From Fuerstiella marisgermanici (lineage in GTDB: Bacteria > Planctomycetota > Planctomycetia > Planctomycetales > Planctomycetaceae), in contig NZ_CP017641.1 of NCBI RefSeq assembly GCF_001983935.1, forward strand, positions 1 through 64,000: a stretch of DNA of 64,000 nucleotides. The letters run 5' to 3'. This document shows, one piece after another, positions 32,801-36,417 of this stretch. Position numbers and translations under genes: made by a program. The notes below the pieces were generated by a model, which worked only from the letters and a program-made list of their open reading frames with translations, searched no databases and was not told where the DNA came from. Position 1 is the stretch's first letter. Every line of letters begins with the position of its first letter.

Positions 32801-33121
32801 GGCAACGGCAGTGGCCTCAACACCGTCGTAAATACAACCGACGCGCTCAATGCATTGAATAACCCAACTACGTCAACAATTTCTGCGGACGTTGACAATA
32901 ACTTCGACTTCAACCGTGACGGAGTTGTGAATACCACGGATGCATTCACCTCGATCTTGAATTCTACCACGTCAACCGATTTCCTTCGCCTGATATCTCC
33001 GCCGTCATCTTCCGTTGGCCTCGGCGGTGGGTTTGGCGGGTTTAGCAGTCTGAGTTCGTTTGGAGACGACTTGTTCGGAGACGACGATGACGACTTGTTC
33101 GGCTCGTTGTACGGAGTTTGA
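11885..33121 (+). CDS. Giant extracellular Calx-beta repeat protein with dockerin-like C-terminus
   Basis: About 7,080 residues. The N-terminus is very basic, with a hydrophobic segment (MWWLKLAGLLVSVV) and then LEPKALLAA, the planctomycete leader motif. Next come Ig/cadherin-like and parallel-beta-helix-like sequence (12.3-15.5 kb), a haemolysin-type motif GGTGNDTITG (about 15.5 kb) and an autotransporter-like TPGNSPGI stretch (16.3 kb). From 16.7 to 32.0 kb the protein is almost entirely Calx-beta domains (NDD, VEGDEDFTV), including three tandem arrays listed separately. A cadherin-like VLGNDTDVD domain (32.0-32.3 kb), a planctomycete-type domain (32.3-32.8 kb) and a dockerin-like pair (NTTDALNAL, DFNRDGVVNTTDAF) follow, then an acidic tail. 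An upstream GTG at 11843 is possible; the ATG at 11885 fits better. Probably a calcium-binding surface or matrix protein; partners unknown. Confidence 0.88.
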   Translation: MSRRNFSAGLNRTTSTKSGIGESQRRAERARQKSERFEARRGFIQQKRQEEKKRHLSAFKRAGLAFRMWWLKLAGLLVSVVRPIVGKSPVQRGPVRRSNRPEQALVGTAARSAELLEPKALLAATISGSNDWDNTTLAGDTVGDKTPTFSFGTGAGDTHVDIAIVDGSSNVVHYESDVHIGNTVTPPGLADGTYTAHVVADNSALISDATTVIGASDASISFTISSNSPTYPPPGGSGFSATGDGIGKVSGRTFHYDFSANPHNDDLGDLTWGPAATSSYADTKFGLSGFSSAKLFTAADLNSLSGGEAIWQRTDIPFDSDGNFTSDSVLWGRLRVLSSTSSWVSARAGMENGLGAELPVVLNGSGVFPVTILFEVSSNSGSNWHAAIDYYDANSTGDGGVVTSFNSGFWTFDPTADVGGDLAVTIDDSDGFIDFSEQAAVGFTVAGLDSDATATVTFSDGTTTLPGISVTTNGSQTVDLSGLTDGLITATIVAADNGGSTATASDTSTKDTVAPIIAASQSQTIAEHSGNFNPAFLVNATEATTSLENWTITGGNHDTDGDLILPFSIDPLTGEITIIDADDLNFESRSSFPLTVTVDDSAGQTSAPETVTVSLTDITENVAIDAAVFTAGGGHVTVLKSPDAPTGDGLIHFQNASGVDIAPAHDPDKITSITITGRDGMDDLFVLDLDNLGSSGLDGVSISYDGGTGGNDILKVIGSGDDAVYTPDGTTFGDGVVAIAGGPTITFTGLEPVDITGMANVTITSPANAANAMVLNAGFDDATGAIPAIVVSGNTGLGGTMIEAAHLWNNTNVTIDTSATTISGADSITVASALTNAHANTNLTLQTTADGTVDIDAAVTVTGTLAVNAATVTLNDDLTATSGISGTADTVNVNGAASAASGSVQDGLDVAANNAVVNLDGSTFAEGIVISQGVTILGTFSIPNTSILQPTSGNAITISGTVATDDVTILGVDLDGTAGGAIGISVPAGDVQSVDFQLGDISGFSAYGVRVDAGATIPSGLVLDSVSVASNGQNGLAVFGTSGTPSTVPVTIQNSSTFTTNGGSGATNGDGDIVFFHHTGEVTLTDLTVTGYASAAPPAPAENGIQFRSDTGAIGLVSLSDVTISGFYEKVPLAFYNYDNVDNLTATGVAITAESTGFQLAVNFDGIGGDIDLSSLGIDTSGAMPATVALQGADGDNVLTGNDEPNDFFGGTGNDTITGNLEKDQAFYVGLRSDFTVGVTTDANGRVTGFTSVTDTDAGAPVGPLADEGADTLSGVEVLVFDAAGTPLVLDLTQGVQQFNSMGSLIGTFDTIQDAIDAAADGDTIRVFDDTYTEDLTVPSAANPTVQDLTLELEGTVDGTIAVTDDGTTIRAIGDLTMGDGSAAGFDHEGTLETGAFKVTLLDSSQALLGETTIVGAGGELEADNGVSLSSGETLKGEGTVDADVTLNSGTVAGNLTIEGHLDGSQAAGGTITPGNSPGITNTAQLTLSGADTLTIEVDGTAGAGVAGGHDQTVVDAALDGPGGGDGTVTLGGATLSLSSTGGLPANGVYTIIDNDGGDAVSGTFAGLAEGATVTVGGQDLVITYVGGDGNDVLLFTKNMAKIEFGDGGGIGGASTQSESGTGGTAPTILVEGGDLTGIPAQYRTVSFSVPSGSAQSGASDDYTLNATFEIPEGNYTSLTPFDLTLVDPAGLTSGDPGFTAPLLVINQDTLIEGTEDLSFDLDSIGVALENEDTSDPGGAKGEGTTHNITDDDFLRITIDSGQSQSEATTPFDVGLTIETSANGGPFGMGNATIVFGGEIEFDVVDATTVATGNAVDPDDYAYPSPDPTFTLPAGYSGGTVQVSIPLVNDSVVEGDELVALEIDNISSSITPGSSSDPLNSQVSVVNDSVTIEDDDVAVWNLTQTLNSVDESAGTQTHVISLNNGNGSTTAAVLQAGETAVVDFIVTSIDTERGATKDYAAVLAANIANWNTTESPAGINGTLSVNLSGTDPRTATITYLAGSDGLGGGANTSMPDLNMIFNINDDSLVEGDEDYTVELAAPMAGFSTTGADVSIDTGLTAPLTTTINDNETATWSIEQSAAQLANGVNEGDNATYTIKLTATGTSTSSPFAIQANEKVSVEIDGSDLGTDSNDYADTVAALNTAIGNYNGTGPGTYALSPSTTPNNIILTYTAGPTDSVPADLTVVIGATDDALVEGSESVKIELLVPGDPDNSTVTNVAGNGSSVTTAINDNETATWSIEQSAAQLANGVNEGDNATYTIKLTATGTSTSSPFAIQANEKVSVEIDGSDLGTDSNDYADTVAALNTAIGNYNGTGPGTYALSPSTTPNNIILTYTAGPTDSVPADLTVVIGATDDALVEGSESVKIELLVPGDPDNSTVTNVAGNGSSVTTAINDNETATWSIEQSAAQLANGVNEGDNATYTIKLTATGTSTSSPFAIQANEKVSVEIDGSDLGTDSNDYADTVAALNTAIGNYNGTGPGTYALSPSTTPNNIILTYTAGPTDSVPADLTVVIGATDDALVEGSESVKIELLVPGDPDNSTVTNVAGNGSSVTTAINDNETATWSIEQSAAQLANGVNEGDNATYTIKLTATGTSTSSPFAIQANEKVSVEIDGSDLGTDSNDYADTVAALNTAIGNYNGTGPGTYALSPSTTPNNIILTYTAGPTDSVPADLTVVIGATDDALVEGSESVKIELLVPGDPDNSTVTNVAGNGSSVTTAINDNETATWSIEQSAAQLANGVNEGDNATYTIKLTATGTSTSSPFAIQANEKVSVEIDGSDLGTDSNDYADTVAALNTAIGNYNGTGPGTYALSPSTTPNNIILTYTAGPTDSVPADLTVVIGATDDALVEGSESVKIELLVPGDPDNSTVTNVAGNGSSVTTAINDNETATWSIEQSAAQLANGVNEGDNATYTIKLTATGTSTSSPFAIQANEKVSVEIDGSDLGTDSNDYADTVAALNTAIGNYNGTGPGTYALSPSTTPNNIILTYTAGPTDSVPADLTVVIGATDDALVEGSESVKIELLVPGDPDNSTVTNVAGNGSSVTTAINDNETATWSIEQSAAQLANGVNEGDNATYTIKLTATGTSTSSPFAIQANEKVSVEIDGSDLGTDSNDYADTVAALNTAIGNYNGTGPGTYALSPSTTPNNIILTYTAGPTDSVPADLTVVIGATDDALVEGSESVKIELLVPGDPDNSTVTNVAGNGSSVTTAINDNETATWSIEQSAAQLANGVNEGDNATYTIKLTATGTSTSSPFAIQANEKVSVEIDGSDLGTDSNDYADTVAALNTAIGNYNGTGPGTYALSPSTTPNNIILTYTAGPTDSVPADLTVVIGAIHDTLVESSESVKIELLVPGDPDNSTVTNVAGNGSSVTTAINDIDEVEWSITQTSTNPLAEDTDDATFDIELTGVAPSTVLASGITAQITAILTDIDTTASDRQDLDAALQAAVDTYNGMNTPGTPNTFMLSGTTLTYTGDGLTAPTLSVTIDVVDDSIIELDEDFAINLTGPGTTSPPSPNISLASGAPVLFTIDSEDQGVLVIRPVENGDEEPSALTTPNSVFGEFEVRLEDGAGNLITSSTDTIVNYSTAGTATPTLDYSALTGTVNITAGSSIGTITVAVNDDNVVEATETVVVTLSSLGSDPPTQTADISIAALPDRKAEISILDNDHATLTVNNVTVNEADGTATVSVSVDKSVQGGFAVDVVTSDGTATDTSDYTGGTTTLNFSGGVGEVETFTIPIINDSDVEPDELFNLTLSNVVPVNPLLTPNNGAGPGADKIDSSDTATVTIANDDIDLTLSAIAPATQAEGDTGDTTQYTFTVTRTGLLTGTTTVDYAVTGSGATAADGTDFDGGLPAGTITFAPTETSKTITIDLAEDEIVEADEGFTVTLSNQADAPADSVDLVDSPQTATIENDDTANFTVDNVTVNEADGTATVTVTLNGAVQGGVSVDYATSDGSATDPGDYGATSGTLTFLGNDGETMTFSVGIVNDSVVEADEAFTVTLSNGDATDPNIDDNDITATDTATVTIANDDIDLTLSAIAPATQAEGDTGDTTQYTFTVTRTGLLTGTTTVDYAVTGSGATAADGTDFDGGLPAGTITFAPTETSKTITIDLAEDEIVEADEGFTVTLSNQADAPADSVDLVDSPQTATIENDDTANFTVDNVTVNEADGTATVTVTLNGAVQGGVSVDYATSDGSATDPGDYGATSGTLTFLGNDGETMTFSVGIVNDSVVEADEAFTVTLSNGDATDPNIDDNDITATDTATVTIANDDIDLTLSAIAPATQAEGDTGDTTQYTFTVTRTGLLTGTTTVDYAVTGSGATAADGTDFDGGLPAGTITFAPTETSKTITIDLAEDEIVEADEGFTVTLSNQADAPADSVDLVDSPQTATIENDDTANFTVDNVTVNEADGTATVTVTLNGAVQGGVSVDYATSDGSATDPGDYGATSGTLTFLGNDGETMTFSVGIVNDSVVEADEAFTVTLSNGDATDPNIDDNDITATDTATVTIANDDIDLTLSAIAPATQAEGDTGDTTQYTFTVTRTGLLTGTTTVDYAVTGSGATAADGTDFDGGLPAGTITFAPTETSKTITIDLAEDEIVEADEGFTVTLSNQADAPADSVDLVDSPQTATIENDDTANFTVDNVTVNEADGTATVTVTLNGAVQGGVSVDYATSDGSATDPGDYGATSGTLTFLGNDGETMTFSVGIVNDSVVEADEAFTVTLSNGDATDPNIDDNDITATDTATVTIANDDIDLTLSAIAPATQAEGDTGDTTQYTFTVTRTGLLTGTTTVDYAVTGSGATAADGTDFDGGLPAGTITFAPTETSKTITIDLAEDEIVEADEGFTVTLSNQADAPADSVDLVDSPQTATIENDDTANFTVDNVTVNEADGTATVTVTLNGAVQGGVSVDYATSDGSATDPGDYGATSGMLTFLGNDGETMTFSVGIVNDSVVEADEAFTVTLSNGDATDPNIDDNDITATDTATVTIANDDIDLTLAMATPASQAEGDSGTTDYTFEVTRDGLTNGTTTVDYAVTGSGANPADAADFGGTFPSGTVSFGVGETSKTITISVTGDATVEANEDFTVTLSNQADAGADTVDINNAAESATIENDDVVNFSINDVTVDEGDPGIPPPTVATFTVTLDKPADKPITVVVNTADGTATVADSDYTPRTGAAFNTLTFLPGQPLTQNFSVSVTRDLNVELDETFEVNLTDAAYDGVVGAPQVNLTTPNSDPQGIGTINNDDALIEFDQPGITLPSSSSEDGTGSGPVLIVHGDLTGTSDASRTVTMSITSGASPGFALEGFDFNFTGSIVIPAGNYASVLDGGTGNGVFDLTMFGANGLPASGSNPAVLDIINDNFIEGPEKFTIGGLGLGTAFEGGDVNMNAFLQFNANHVIDDNDTATISVVPGQTVTEEGGSQTVDIILNTDDGAGGSAILGPNVYFNVTVSDATTGTATVTTDYSFASQSVTFMPLDGDGKTLTVDLVPVSDTVVEAGETVGLDVDNLVNPFFSGLGTSQVTALNDDAVTILDNDTAAVSLNVASVSVNEDLGSIDVIVTLSGDVQDGFDVAYSFTDGTATGGIDYDNTAGSVTFGGTNGESQTITIPITVDSIVESDETFTVNLGTVTPAVTLTPPSAITASGSTEVTITNDDTTALTVDSVTVNEDLGTVDVVVILTNAVQGGFDVPYSFADVDTDGADFDHTTGTLSFAGTSGEPQTITIPITVDAIVEGDEDFTVSLGTAVPGNALVDAADIDTSDTGTVTIANDDTTILTVGSVTVNEDAGTVDVVVISSNDVQDGFAVPYSFGDVDTDGSDFDHTGGTLTFAGTAGESQTITIPITADTIVEGDEDFTVNLGTAAPVNALVDPSDIDTSDTGTVTITNDDAAALTIGTFAVNEDSGLVTVSVVLNNAVQDGFTVPYTLADVDTDGSDFDHTSGTLTFAGTVGETVTFSVPITIDAIVEGDEDFTVNLGTAAPVNALVDPSDIDTSDTGTVTITNDDAAALTIGTFAVNEDSGLVTVSVVLNNAVQDGFTVPYTLADVDTDGSDFDHTSGTLTFAGTVGETVTFSVPITIDAIVEGDEDFTVNLGTAAPVNALVDPSDIDTSDTGTVTITNDDSTALTVDSVTVNEDLGTVDVVVTLGNAVQDGFTVPYSLADVDTDGSDFDHTSGTLTFAGNAGETQAITVPITVDTIVEGDEDFTVNLGTAAPVNALVDPSDIDTSDTGTVTITNDDSTALTVDSVTVNEDLGTVDVVVTLTNAVQGGFDVPYSFADVDTDGADFDHTSGTLSFAGTAGEPQTITIPITVDAIVEGDEDFTVSLGTAVPGNALVDAADIDTSDTGTVTITNDDTTGLTVDSVTVNEDLGTVDVVVTLSNAVQDGFTVPYNFADVDTDGLDFDHTSGTRTFAGNAGETQAITVPITVDAIVEGDEDFTVSLGTAVPDNALVDPSDIDTSDTGTVTITNDDAATITIGDVTVNEQLGTVTLTATIDAQVAGGVTANVVLTPGTANAVDFSINTVSIWFPGSAANETASITVNITDDTIVEVDEQFTVGLDGVVGFGPITATDTATVTITDTDEAQVIITAVDADATEYNNTTGLFIISLVDPTDGVTPASFSGNLTVGYSISTTSALNAVDYSSIDGDVFFAGGATSIPVTITPLVDALVEGDETVTLGLVSKSTTTPGAPLSRVNIVPADQDVATVTIHDNDGAVTANDDGSFNVANGGTVTGSVLGNDTDVDLANALDLSLPADLLTASVLTGPANGSVTLNPDGTFSYTHNGSATLTDSFVYTATDSAGNTDTATVTFDIDVGVVPATVAGRSIFYNKSKFDGTPGGNDGPDDSSAIAIDKTALLPGQTANFVNYTSYTRGINGIMVDLANLAAPGAITAADFEFRVGNDNTFASPTWTSAPAPTSVNVLTGAGAGGSDRIVIVFADNAIEKQWLEVKVLANVNTGLATPDVHYWGNWAGESGNGSGLNTVVNTTDALNALNNPTTSTISADVDNNFDFNRDGVVNTTDAFTSILNSTTSTDFLRLISPPSSSVGLGGGFGGFSSLSSFGDDLFGDDDDDLFGSLYGV
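18081..22016 (+). repeat. Tandem array 1: eight 492-bp in-frame units
   Basis: Eight units of 164 residues, each one Calx-beta domain (starting NDNETATWSIEQSAAQ, ending VTNVAGNGSSVTTAI). Units begin at about 18081, 18573, 19065, 19557, 20049, 20541, 21033 and 21525. Units 1-7 are identical at protein level, with only rare synonymous changes. Unit 8 differs near its end (AIHDTLVESSES instead of ATDDALVEGSES). Units 1 and 5 share a synonymous T (AAT-GAC), suggesting duplication of a four-unit block. Third codon positions are as conserved as the others, so expansion or gene conversion is recent. Confidence 0.95.
23261..26860 (+). repeat. Tandem array 2: five 720-bp in-frame units
   Basis: Five units of 240 residues, each holding two different Calx-beta domains (IDLTLSAIAPATQ... 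and TANFTVDNVTVNEADG...). Units start at about 23261, 23981, 24701, 25421 and 26141. They are almost identical in DNA. A synonymous site (AGC-AAT-CAG versus AGC-AAC-CAG, about 300 bp into the unit) alternates T-C-T-C-T, which suggests copying as a 1,440-bp dimer. The last unit has one Thr-to-Met change (about 26682). Confidence 0.95.
28495..31300 (+). repeat. Tandem array 3: about eight 348-bp Calx-beta units
   Basis: Units of 116 residues with the pattern LTVDSVTVNEDLGTVDVVV, then PYSFADVDTDG, then IVEGDEDFTV, then SDTGTVTITNDD. They are more diverged than in arrays 1 and 2. Two neighbouring units (from about 29543 and 29891) are essentially identical, so one 348-bp duplication is recent. 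The first unit and the sequence after 31300 are older, degenerate relatives. Confidence 0.88.
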
Positions 33122-33320
33122 TCGGATAGGGATGTTGCCATGGTACTTTCTAAGAGAAGCCCCATGGGCAGGTGATTTATCTGTCGTCGGGTCTCAGCAA
33201 GAAACCGTGAAATTGTCACATTAGGTTCTTGACGTAGGTTGCGGTTCGGTTACCGTGTAGCCTTAACTTCCACAAAATGAAATTCCGACCGACGATGGTC
33301 AATTTAATTAGGAATGTTCA

Positions 33321-34043
33321 ATGATTTGTTTATCGAGCAGAGCAGCGTTTCGAAGATCTTGCTGTTTGGTTGCTGTGGTGGTTAGTAGTATATTCTACAG
33401 TTCTGCAGATGGTGGAATCGTGGCGACGATTTCGACAACGCCACTGGCGAACAATTCACCAAACCAAAAATTGTCCCTCTTCCTCCATTCTGATTCTGGG
33501 GTTTTGAACGATGTCGAGTCATTCAGTGTCTACGCTGAAATTGGCAATGGTTTAGCTACTCAAACGGGTGTGCCAATTTTTCAGTCCTATACTTGGGATG
33601 CCGCCATCACAGCTCAGATGGGGCTCGCTATCCCTTCAGGCTTTACCCCTGAGGTAGCCAATAACTTTCGGGCCACACCTGGCCTCACCGATTTCGAATC
33701 ACCTCCTCTAGGTGACATCAGTGACAACTCTGTAACAATCGGCACCACACCGACGCTCGTAGGCGAATTTGATATTGACACGTCTGTGTTCGGTGGCATT
33801 TTCGATCAGAGCTTCAGTTTTTTCATTGGCAATGCCCCGGGTGGCGGTGGCGCAGTTAGTGAGCTGAACAGCTTGTCCGAGGGAACCTTGCCGTTTTCGT
33901 TCACCGGAACGTTCGATGTCGGTAATCCGGTACCCGTAGGTGTGCCGGAACCCAGTACATTTGCATTGCTAGGTCTAGGCGGTTTGGGCTTGGTCATTCG
34001 ACAACGTCGCCGAAAGTCTGCAATAGCGGTGCAGGCCAGTTAG
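33321..34043 (+). CDS. PEP-CTERM sorting domain protein
   Basis: 240-residue secreted protein. It has an N-terminal signal peptide (basic start, CCLVAVVVSSIFYSSA core, cleavage near ADGG) and a C-terminal PEP-CTERM module: VPEPSTFALLGLGGLGL followed by RQRRRK. That tail is recognised by exosortase-type systems and anchors or processes exported proteins. The middle is a beta-rich domain with no recognised family. The start is supported by an AGGAA ribosome-binding sequence just upstream. A strong terminator follows at 34092. No exosortase gene is in the window. Confidence 0.88.
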   Translation: MICLSSRAAFRRSCCLVAVVVSSIFYSSADGGIVATISTTPLANNSPNQKLSLFLHSDSGVLNDVESFSVYAEIGNGLATQTGVPIFQSYTWDAAITAQMGLAIPSGFTPEVANNFRATPGLTDFESPPLGDISDNSVTIGTTPTLVGEFDIDTSVFGGIFDQSFSFFIGNAPGGGGAVSELNSLSEGTLPFSFTGTFDVGNPVPVGVPEPSTFALLGLGGLGLVIRQRRRKSAIAVQAS

Positions 34044-34091
34044 TGTGAAATTTAGTTGCGTGTCTGGTTGTCGAACACGATACCATTGATG

Positions 34092-34121
34092 AAGCCACCG
34101 AAAATTTCGGTGGCTTTTTTT
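34092..34121 (+). terminator. Rho-independent terminator after PEP-CTERM gene
   Basis: GC-rich stem AGCCACCGAAA / TTTCGGTGGCT followed directly by seven T residues. It lies 49 bp after the stop of the PEP-CTERM gene on the same strand. Confidence 0.9.
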
Positions 34122-34328
34122 GTTCACCCGTCGCGGGGCGGTTGGGGCGATCGGCAACGCGAGGATCACCGGAGCACTTGGCTGGGCGATCAGAAAATTG
34201 AAGGAACCAGCCATCAGGCGTATTGTGCGACGAAAATGGGGCCCAATCGTGTTGTGAAGTGCAGACTGCGATTGACCTCGGATAGGTCGAATCACGTAGC
34301 CGTGGGCGTTAGCCACGGAAAACTTTCA

Positions 34329-34403
34329 CGTAGGCGAGTCTCTCCGAGACTCGAAAAAGCCGCGACTTCGTCGCGGCGTCAGTCTCAGAGAGACTGACCT
34401 ACG
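34329..34403. repeat. Palindromic intergenic repeat (REP-like), copy 2
   Basis: A 75-bp element bounded by CGTAGG / CCTACG. It holds three nested hairpins: GAGTCTCTCCGAGACTC, GCCGCGACTTCGTCGCGGC and AGTCTCAGAGAGACT. It resembles the element at 10574-10633 in its arms and first hairpin, with an extra hairpin in the middle. Confidence 0.65.
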
Positions 34404-34596
34404 CGACAAAGTACACTTGGGCTGACACCCACAGCTAAGTGCTATCGTCCCATCCGGGGCGGGCAAATCGCTTCGATCCGGCACAAAAATGCACCGAATC
34501 GATTCGTCTTCGCCGCCCATTAACACAGGTTGTTTCATCGTCCCGCATGTTCCCAGTATCGTTTGTTAACGCGACATCGTTGAAAGGCCGAATGGC

Positions 34597-35439
34597 ATGC
34601 ATTTCTTTTCCTTCGTGGGTGTCCTGCTGATATGTCGCGTTTCCCTTGCCGGATTGGTCCTGGATGTCTCCTACTCCGGCAACCCCGCCTACGAATCTGC
34701 CTTCACGGGAGCTAAAGCGACGTGGGAGTCGTTGCTGTCTGGTTATCAGGATGGATTGATCACCGACGCGACCATAAACAGCAGCTACGTGGCCGGTCAG
34801 ACGATCTCGAGTGTATTTGTTTCCGCATCCGTCGCGCCGATCGACAATGCAGGGTCAATCCTCGCTCAGGCCGGTCCCACCGAACTTGCCCTGGACGCCT
34901 CTGGATTCTTCCTGACGACCGATGGAGCATTGACAATCGACTCCTTCGATGTCGCGGCCCTGCACGCTGCCGGAATGCTCGAAAGCGTTGTGACGCATGA
35001 AATCGGCCACATCCTTGGCTTCGGCTCACTCTGGAACCTAAATAACGTCTACGTGTCCGGTAGCGGAGAGTTCACCGGAGCCAACGCAACGGCCGCGTGG
35101 CAGTCTGAGTTCGGGCAGCTTGGCACGCCCGATGTGGAACTGGAAGGCGGTCCTGGGACCGCCAACGGTCACTGGAACGAGGTGTTGAATGGTGCCGCAC
35201 TGACCGGCATCACCGATTCCCTAGGCCGCGACATGCGCGACGAGCTAATGACCGGGTGGGCCAATCCGAATTCGTTCATCAGCGATATGACGGTTGCCTC
35301 TTTCGTCGATATTGGATTTACAGCAACCCCGGTCCCCGAGCCTTCATCCCTACTTGCTCTATCCGCGATCGCTTTGTTCGGAACCGCGCGTCGAAAGGGA
35401 TTGTTCCGTACTCGTAGCGACACAACGACAGTCGCCTGA
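34597..35439 (+). CDS. Leishmanolysin-like zinc metalloprotease with PEP-CTERM tail
   Basis: 280-residue secreted protein. Signal peptide at residues 1-19 (FFSFVGVLLICRVSLAG). The zinc site HEIGHILGFGSLW gives two histidines and the catalytic Glu. The third ligand is probably the His in GHWNE about 65 residues later, and DELMTGW follows, the arrangement seen in M8/leishmanolysin-like metzincins rather than the short HExxHxxGxxH form. The C-terminus is a PEP-CTERM signal (VPEPSSLLALSAIALFG, then ARRKG). AAAGG lies nine bases before the ATG. It probably cleaves extracellular or surface proteins; substrates unknown. A second protein with the same site starts at 62772. Confidence 0.82.
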   Translation: MHFFSFVGVLLICRVSLAGLVLDVSYSGNPAYESAFTGAKATWESLLSGYQDGLITDATINSSYVAGQTISSVFVSASVAPIDNAGSILAQAGPTELALDASGFFLTTDGALTIDSFDVAALHAAGMLESVVTHEIGHILGFGSLWNLNNVYVSGSGEFTGANATAAWQSEFGQLGTPDVELEGGPGTANGHWNEVLNGAALTGITDSLGRDMRDELMTGWANPNSFISDMTVASFVDIGFTATPVPEPSSLLALSAIALFGTARRKGLFRTRSDTTTVA

Positions 35440-35784
35440 TCGGACCAGTCGGCTAATATTCAGGTCGAAGCAGTTTGCCGGTGTGTGCGTACGCTTTGGC
35501 TCGTGGAGAGCAGCCTACGTGGTATCAATACCGGTGACTGCGCCTAAAGCTCTACATGCAACAGAGTAGACCTCGCAGGTTGCGCCCAGCTTCACAGCAC
35601 CGCCCGGTATCAAATCGTTCCTTCCCAGAAGATGCGTCCGGCATGAGGCTTGGAGAAGTTGTTTGGATTCTTGAGGCCACTCAGCGGGCCCATTACCTGC
35701 GGGAGTGCAAGCACTTTCGGGGCGACGGTGAATGGAGGCAAAGCGAGTGTCGGGACTTGAGGTGAAGGCTTCACTGCAAAGAAA
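35440..35784. other. Intergenic region, nothing recognised
   Basis: 345 bp between the convergent protease and mscL genes. No gene, RNA or clear terminator hairpin was seen. Confidence 0.45.
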
Positions 35785-36212
35785 TTACCTGGCCAGGGAA
35801 TCGCGAATCTCGCGGAGCAGTTGGGTGTCTTCCGGGGGCGGGGCCGGAGTGGGTTTCTTTTCTTCTTCGCTCATCCCGGAAATTCTCTGCGCGTGGTTCA
35901 TTGCCTTGATCAGCATGAAGACGGCAGCCGCGACGATCAGAAAATTGAAGACATGCTGCAGGAACGATCTGTAGTAGATGACTGCCTCTTTGACACCTTC
36001 TTTTCCGTCGGCAACTGTTTTGGACTCTCCGAGCATGTACTTCAACTCCGAAAAGTTCACGCCTCCGATCAGTTTGCCGATCGGGGCATGATCACGTCAC
36101 TCACCAACGACCTGACGATCTTCCCGAATGCGGCCCCGATATTAATGCCGATGGCCATATTGACAACATTGCCCTTCATGGCAAATTCTTTGAACTCTTT
36201 AATCAATCCCAT
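35785..36212 (-). pseudogene. mscL: Large-conductance mechanosensitive channel MscL, frameshifted
   Basis: MscL forms the membrane channel that releases solutes on hypo-osmotic shock. Read from the ATG at 36212, the minus strand gives [32 protein letters not shown] and SDVIMP, a classic first half. The frame then runs to a stop (RSAN-stop) at a run of four C (plus-strand GGGG at 36083-36086). Adding one C restores [20 protein letters not shown] and joins the second half (transmembrane segment FNFLIVAAAVFMLIKAMN and a charged C-terminal helix ending LLREIRDSLAR). The repaired gene would encode 142 residues, the normal length. Both halves look otherwise intact, so this is either a very recent mutation or a sequencing error in a homopolymer. 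Confidence 0.88.
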
Positions 36213-36309
36213 TATGTGAACTTCCTAGCTGCAACTATCGGTGTTTAAAAAAACGTGGCCTACCGTTTACGGTTGCCCACGGTAGTTGAACCAGGCGGAA
36301 AGAGAAGAG

Positions 36310-36417
36310 CTCTACAGCGTTTCACGCTGACTTGTGGCCGCGGAAACGGTTATTGTCCTACGTCGCCCGGTTCCCACGGGCCGGAACCGTCCACAACAAG
36401 AGGGAGGCTGCTCTAAC
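36310..36417. repeat. Dispersed ~107-bp intergenic repeat, copy 1
   Basis: Shares blocks with 39855-39961 in the same order and spacing: ACAGCGT, CGCTGACTTGTGGCCGCGGAA, then GAACCGTC, ACAA and GCTCTAAC. It lies between mscL and the DCC-family gene and slightly overlaps the 3' end of the latter. Inner parts differ but keep self-complementary stretches, so structure may be conserved. Confidence 0.65.

Larger units (their letters stand above)
34044..34596. other. Intergenic region with terminator and palindromic repeats
   Basis: 553 bp between two secreted-protein genes. It contains the terminator above, a hairpin CCGTGG-GCGTTAG-CCACGG at about 34302-34320, and the REP-like element at 34329-34403. 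I see no gene in it. Confidence 0.55.

Noticed and set aside
34130-34316. FNFLI peptide and a 17-base match to mscL in the minus frame near 34185
   Set aside because: Only the short match is shared; flanking sequence does not resemble mscL, so it is probably chance.
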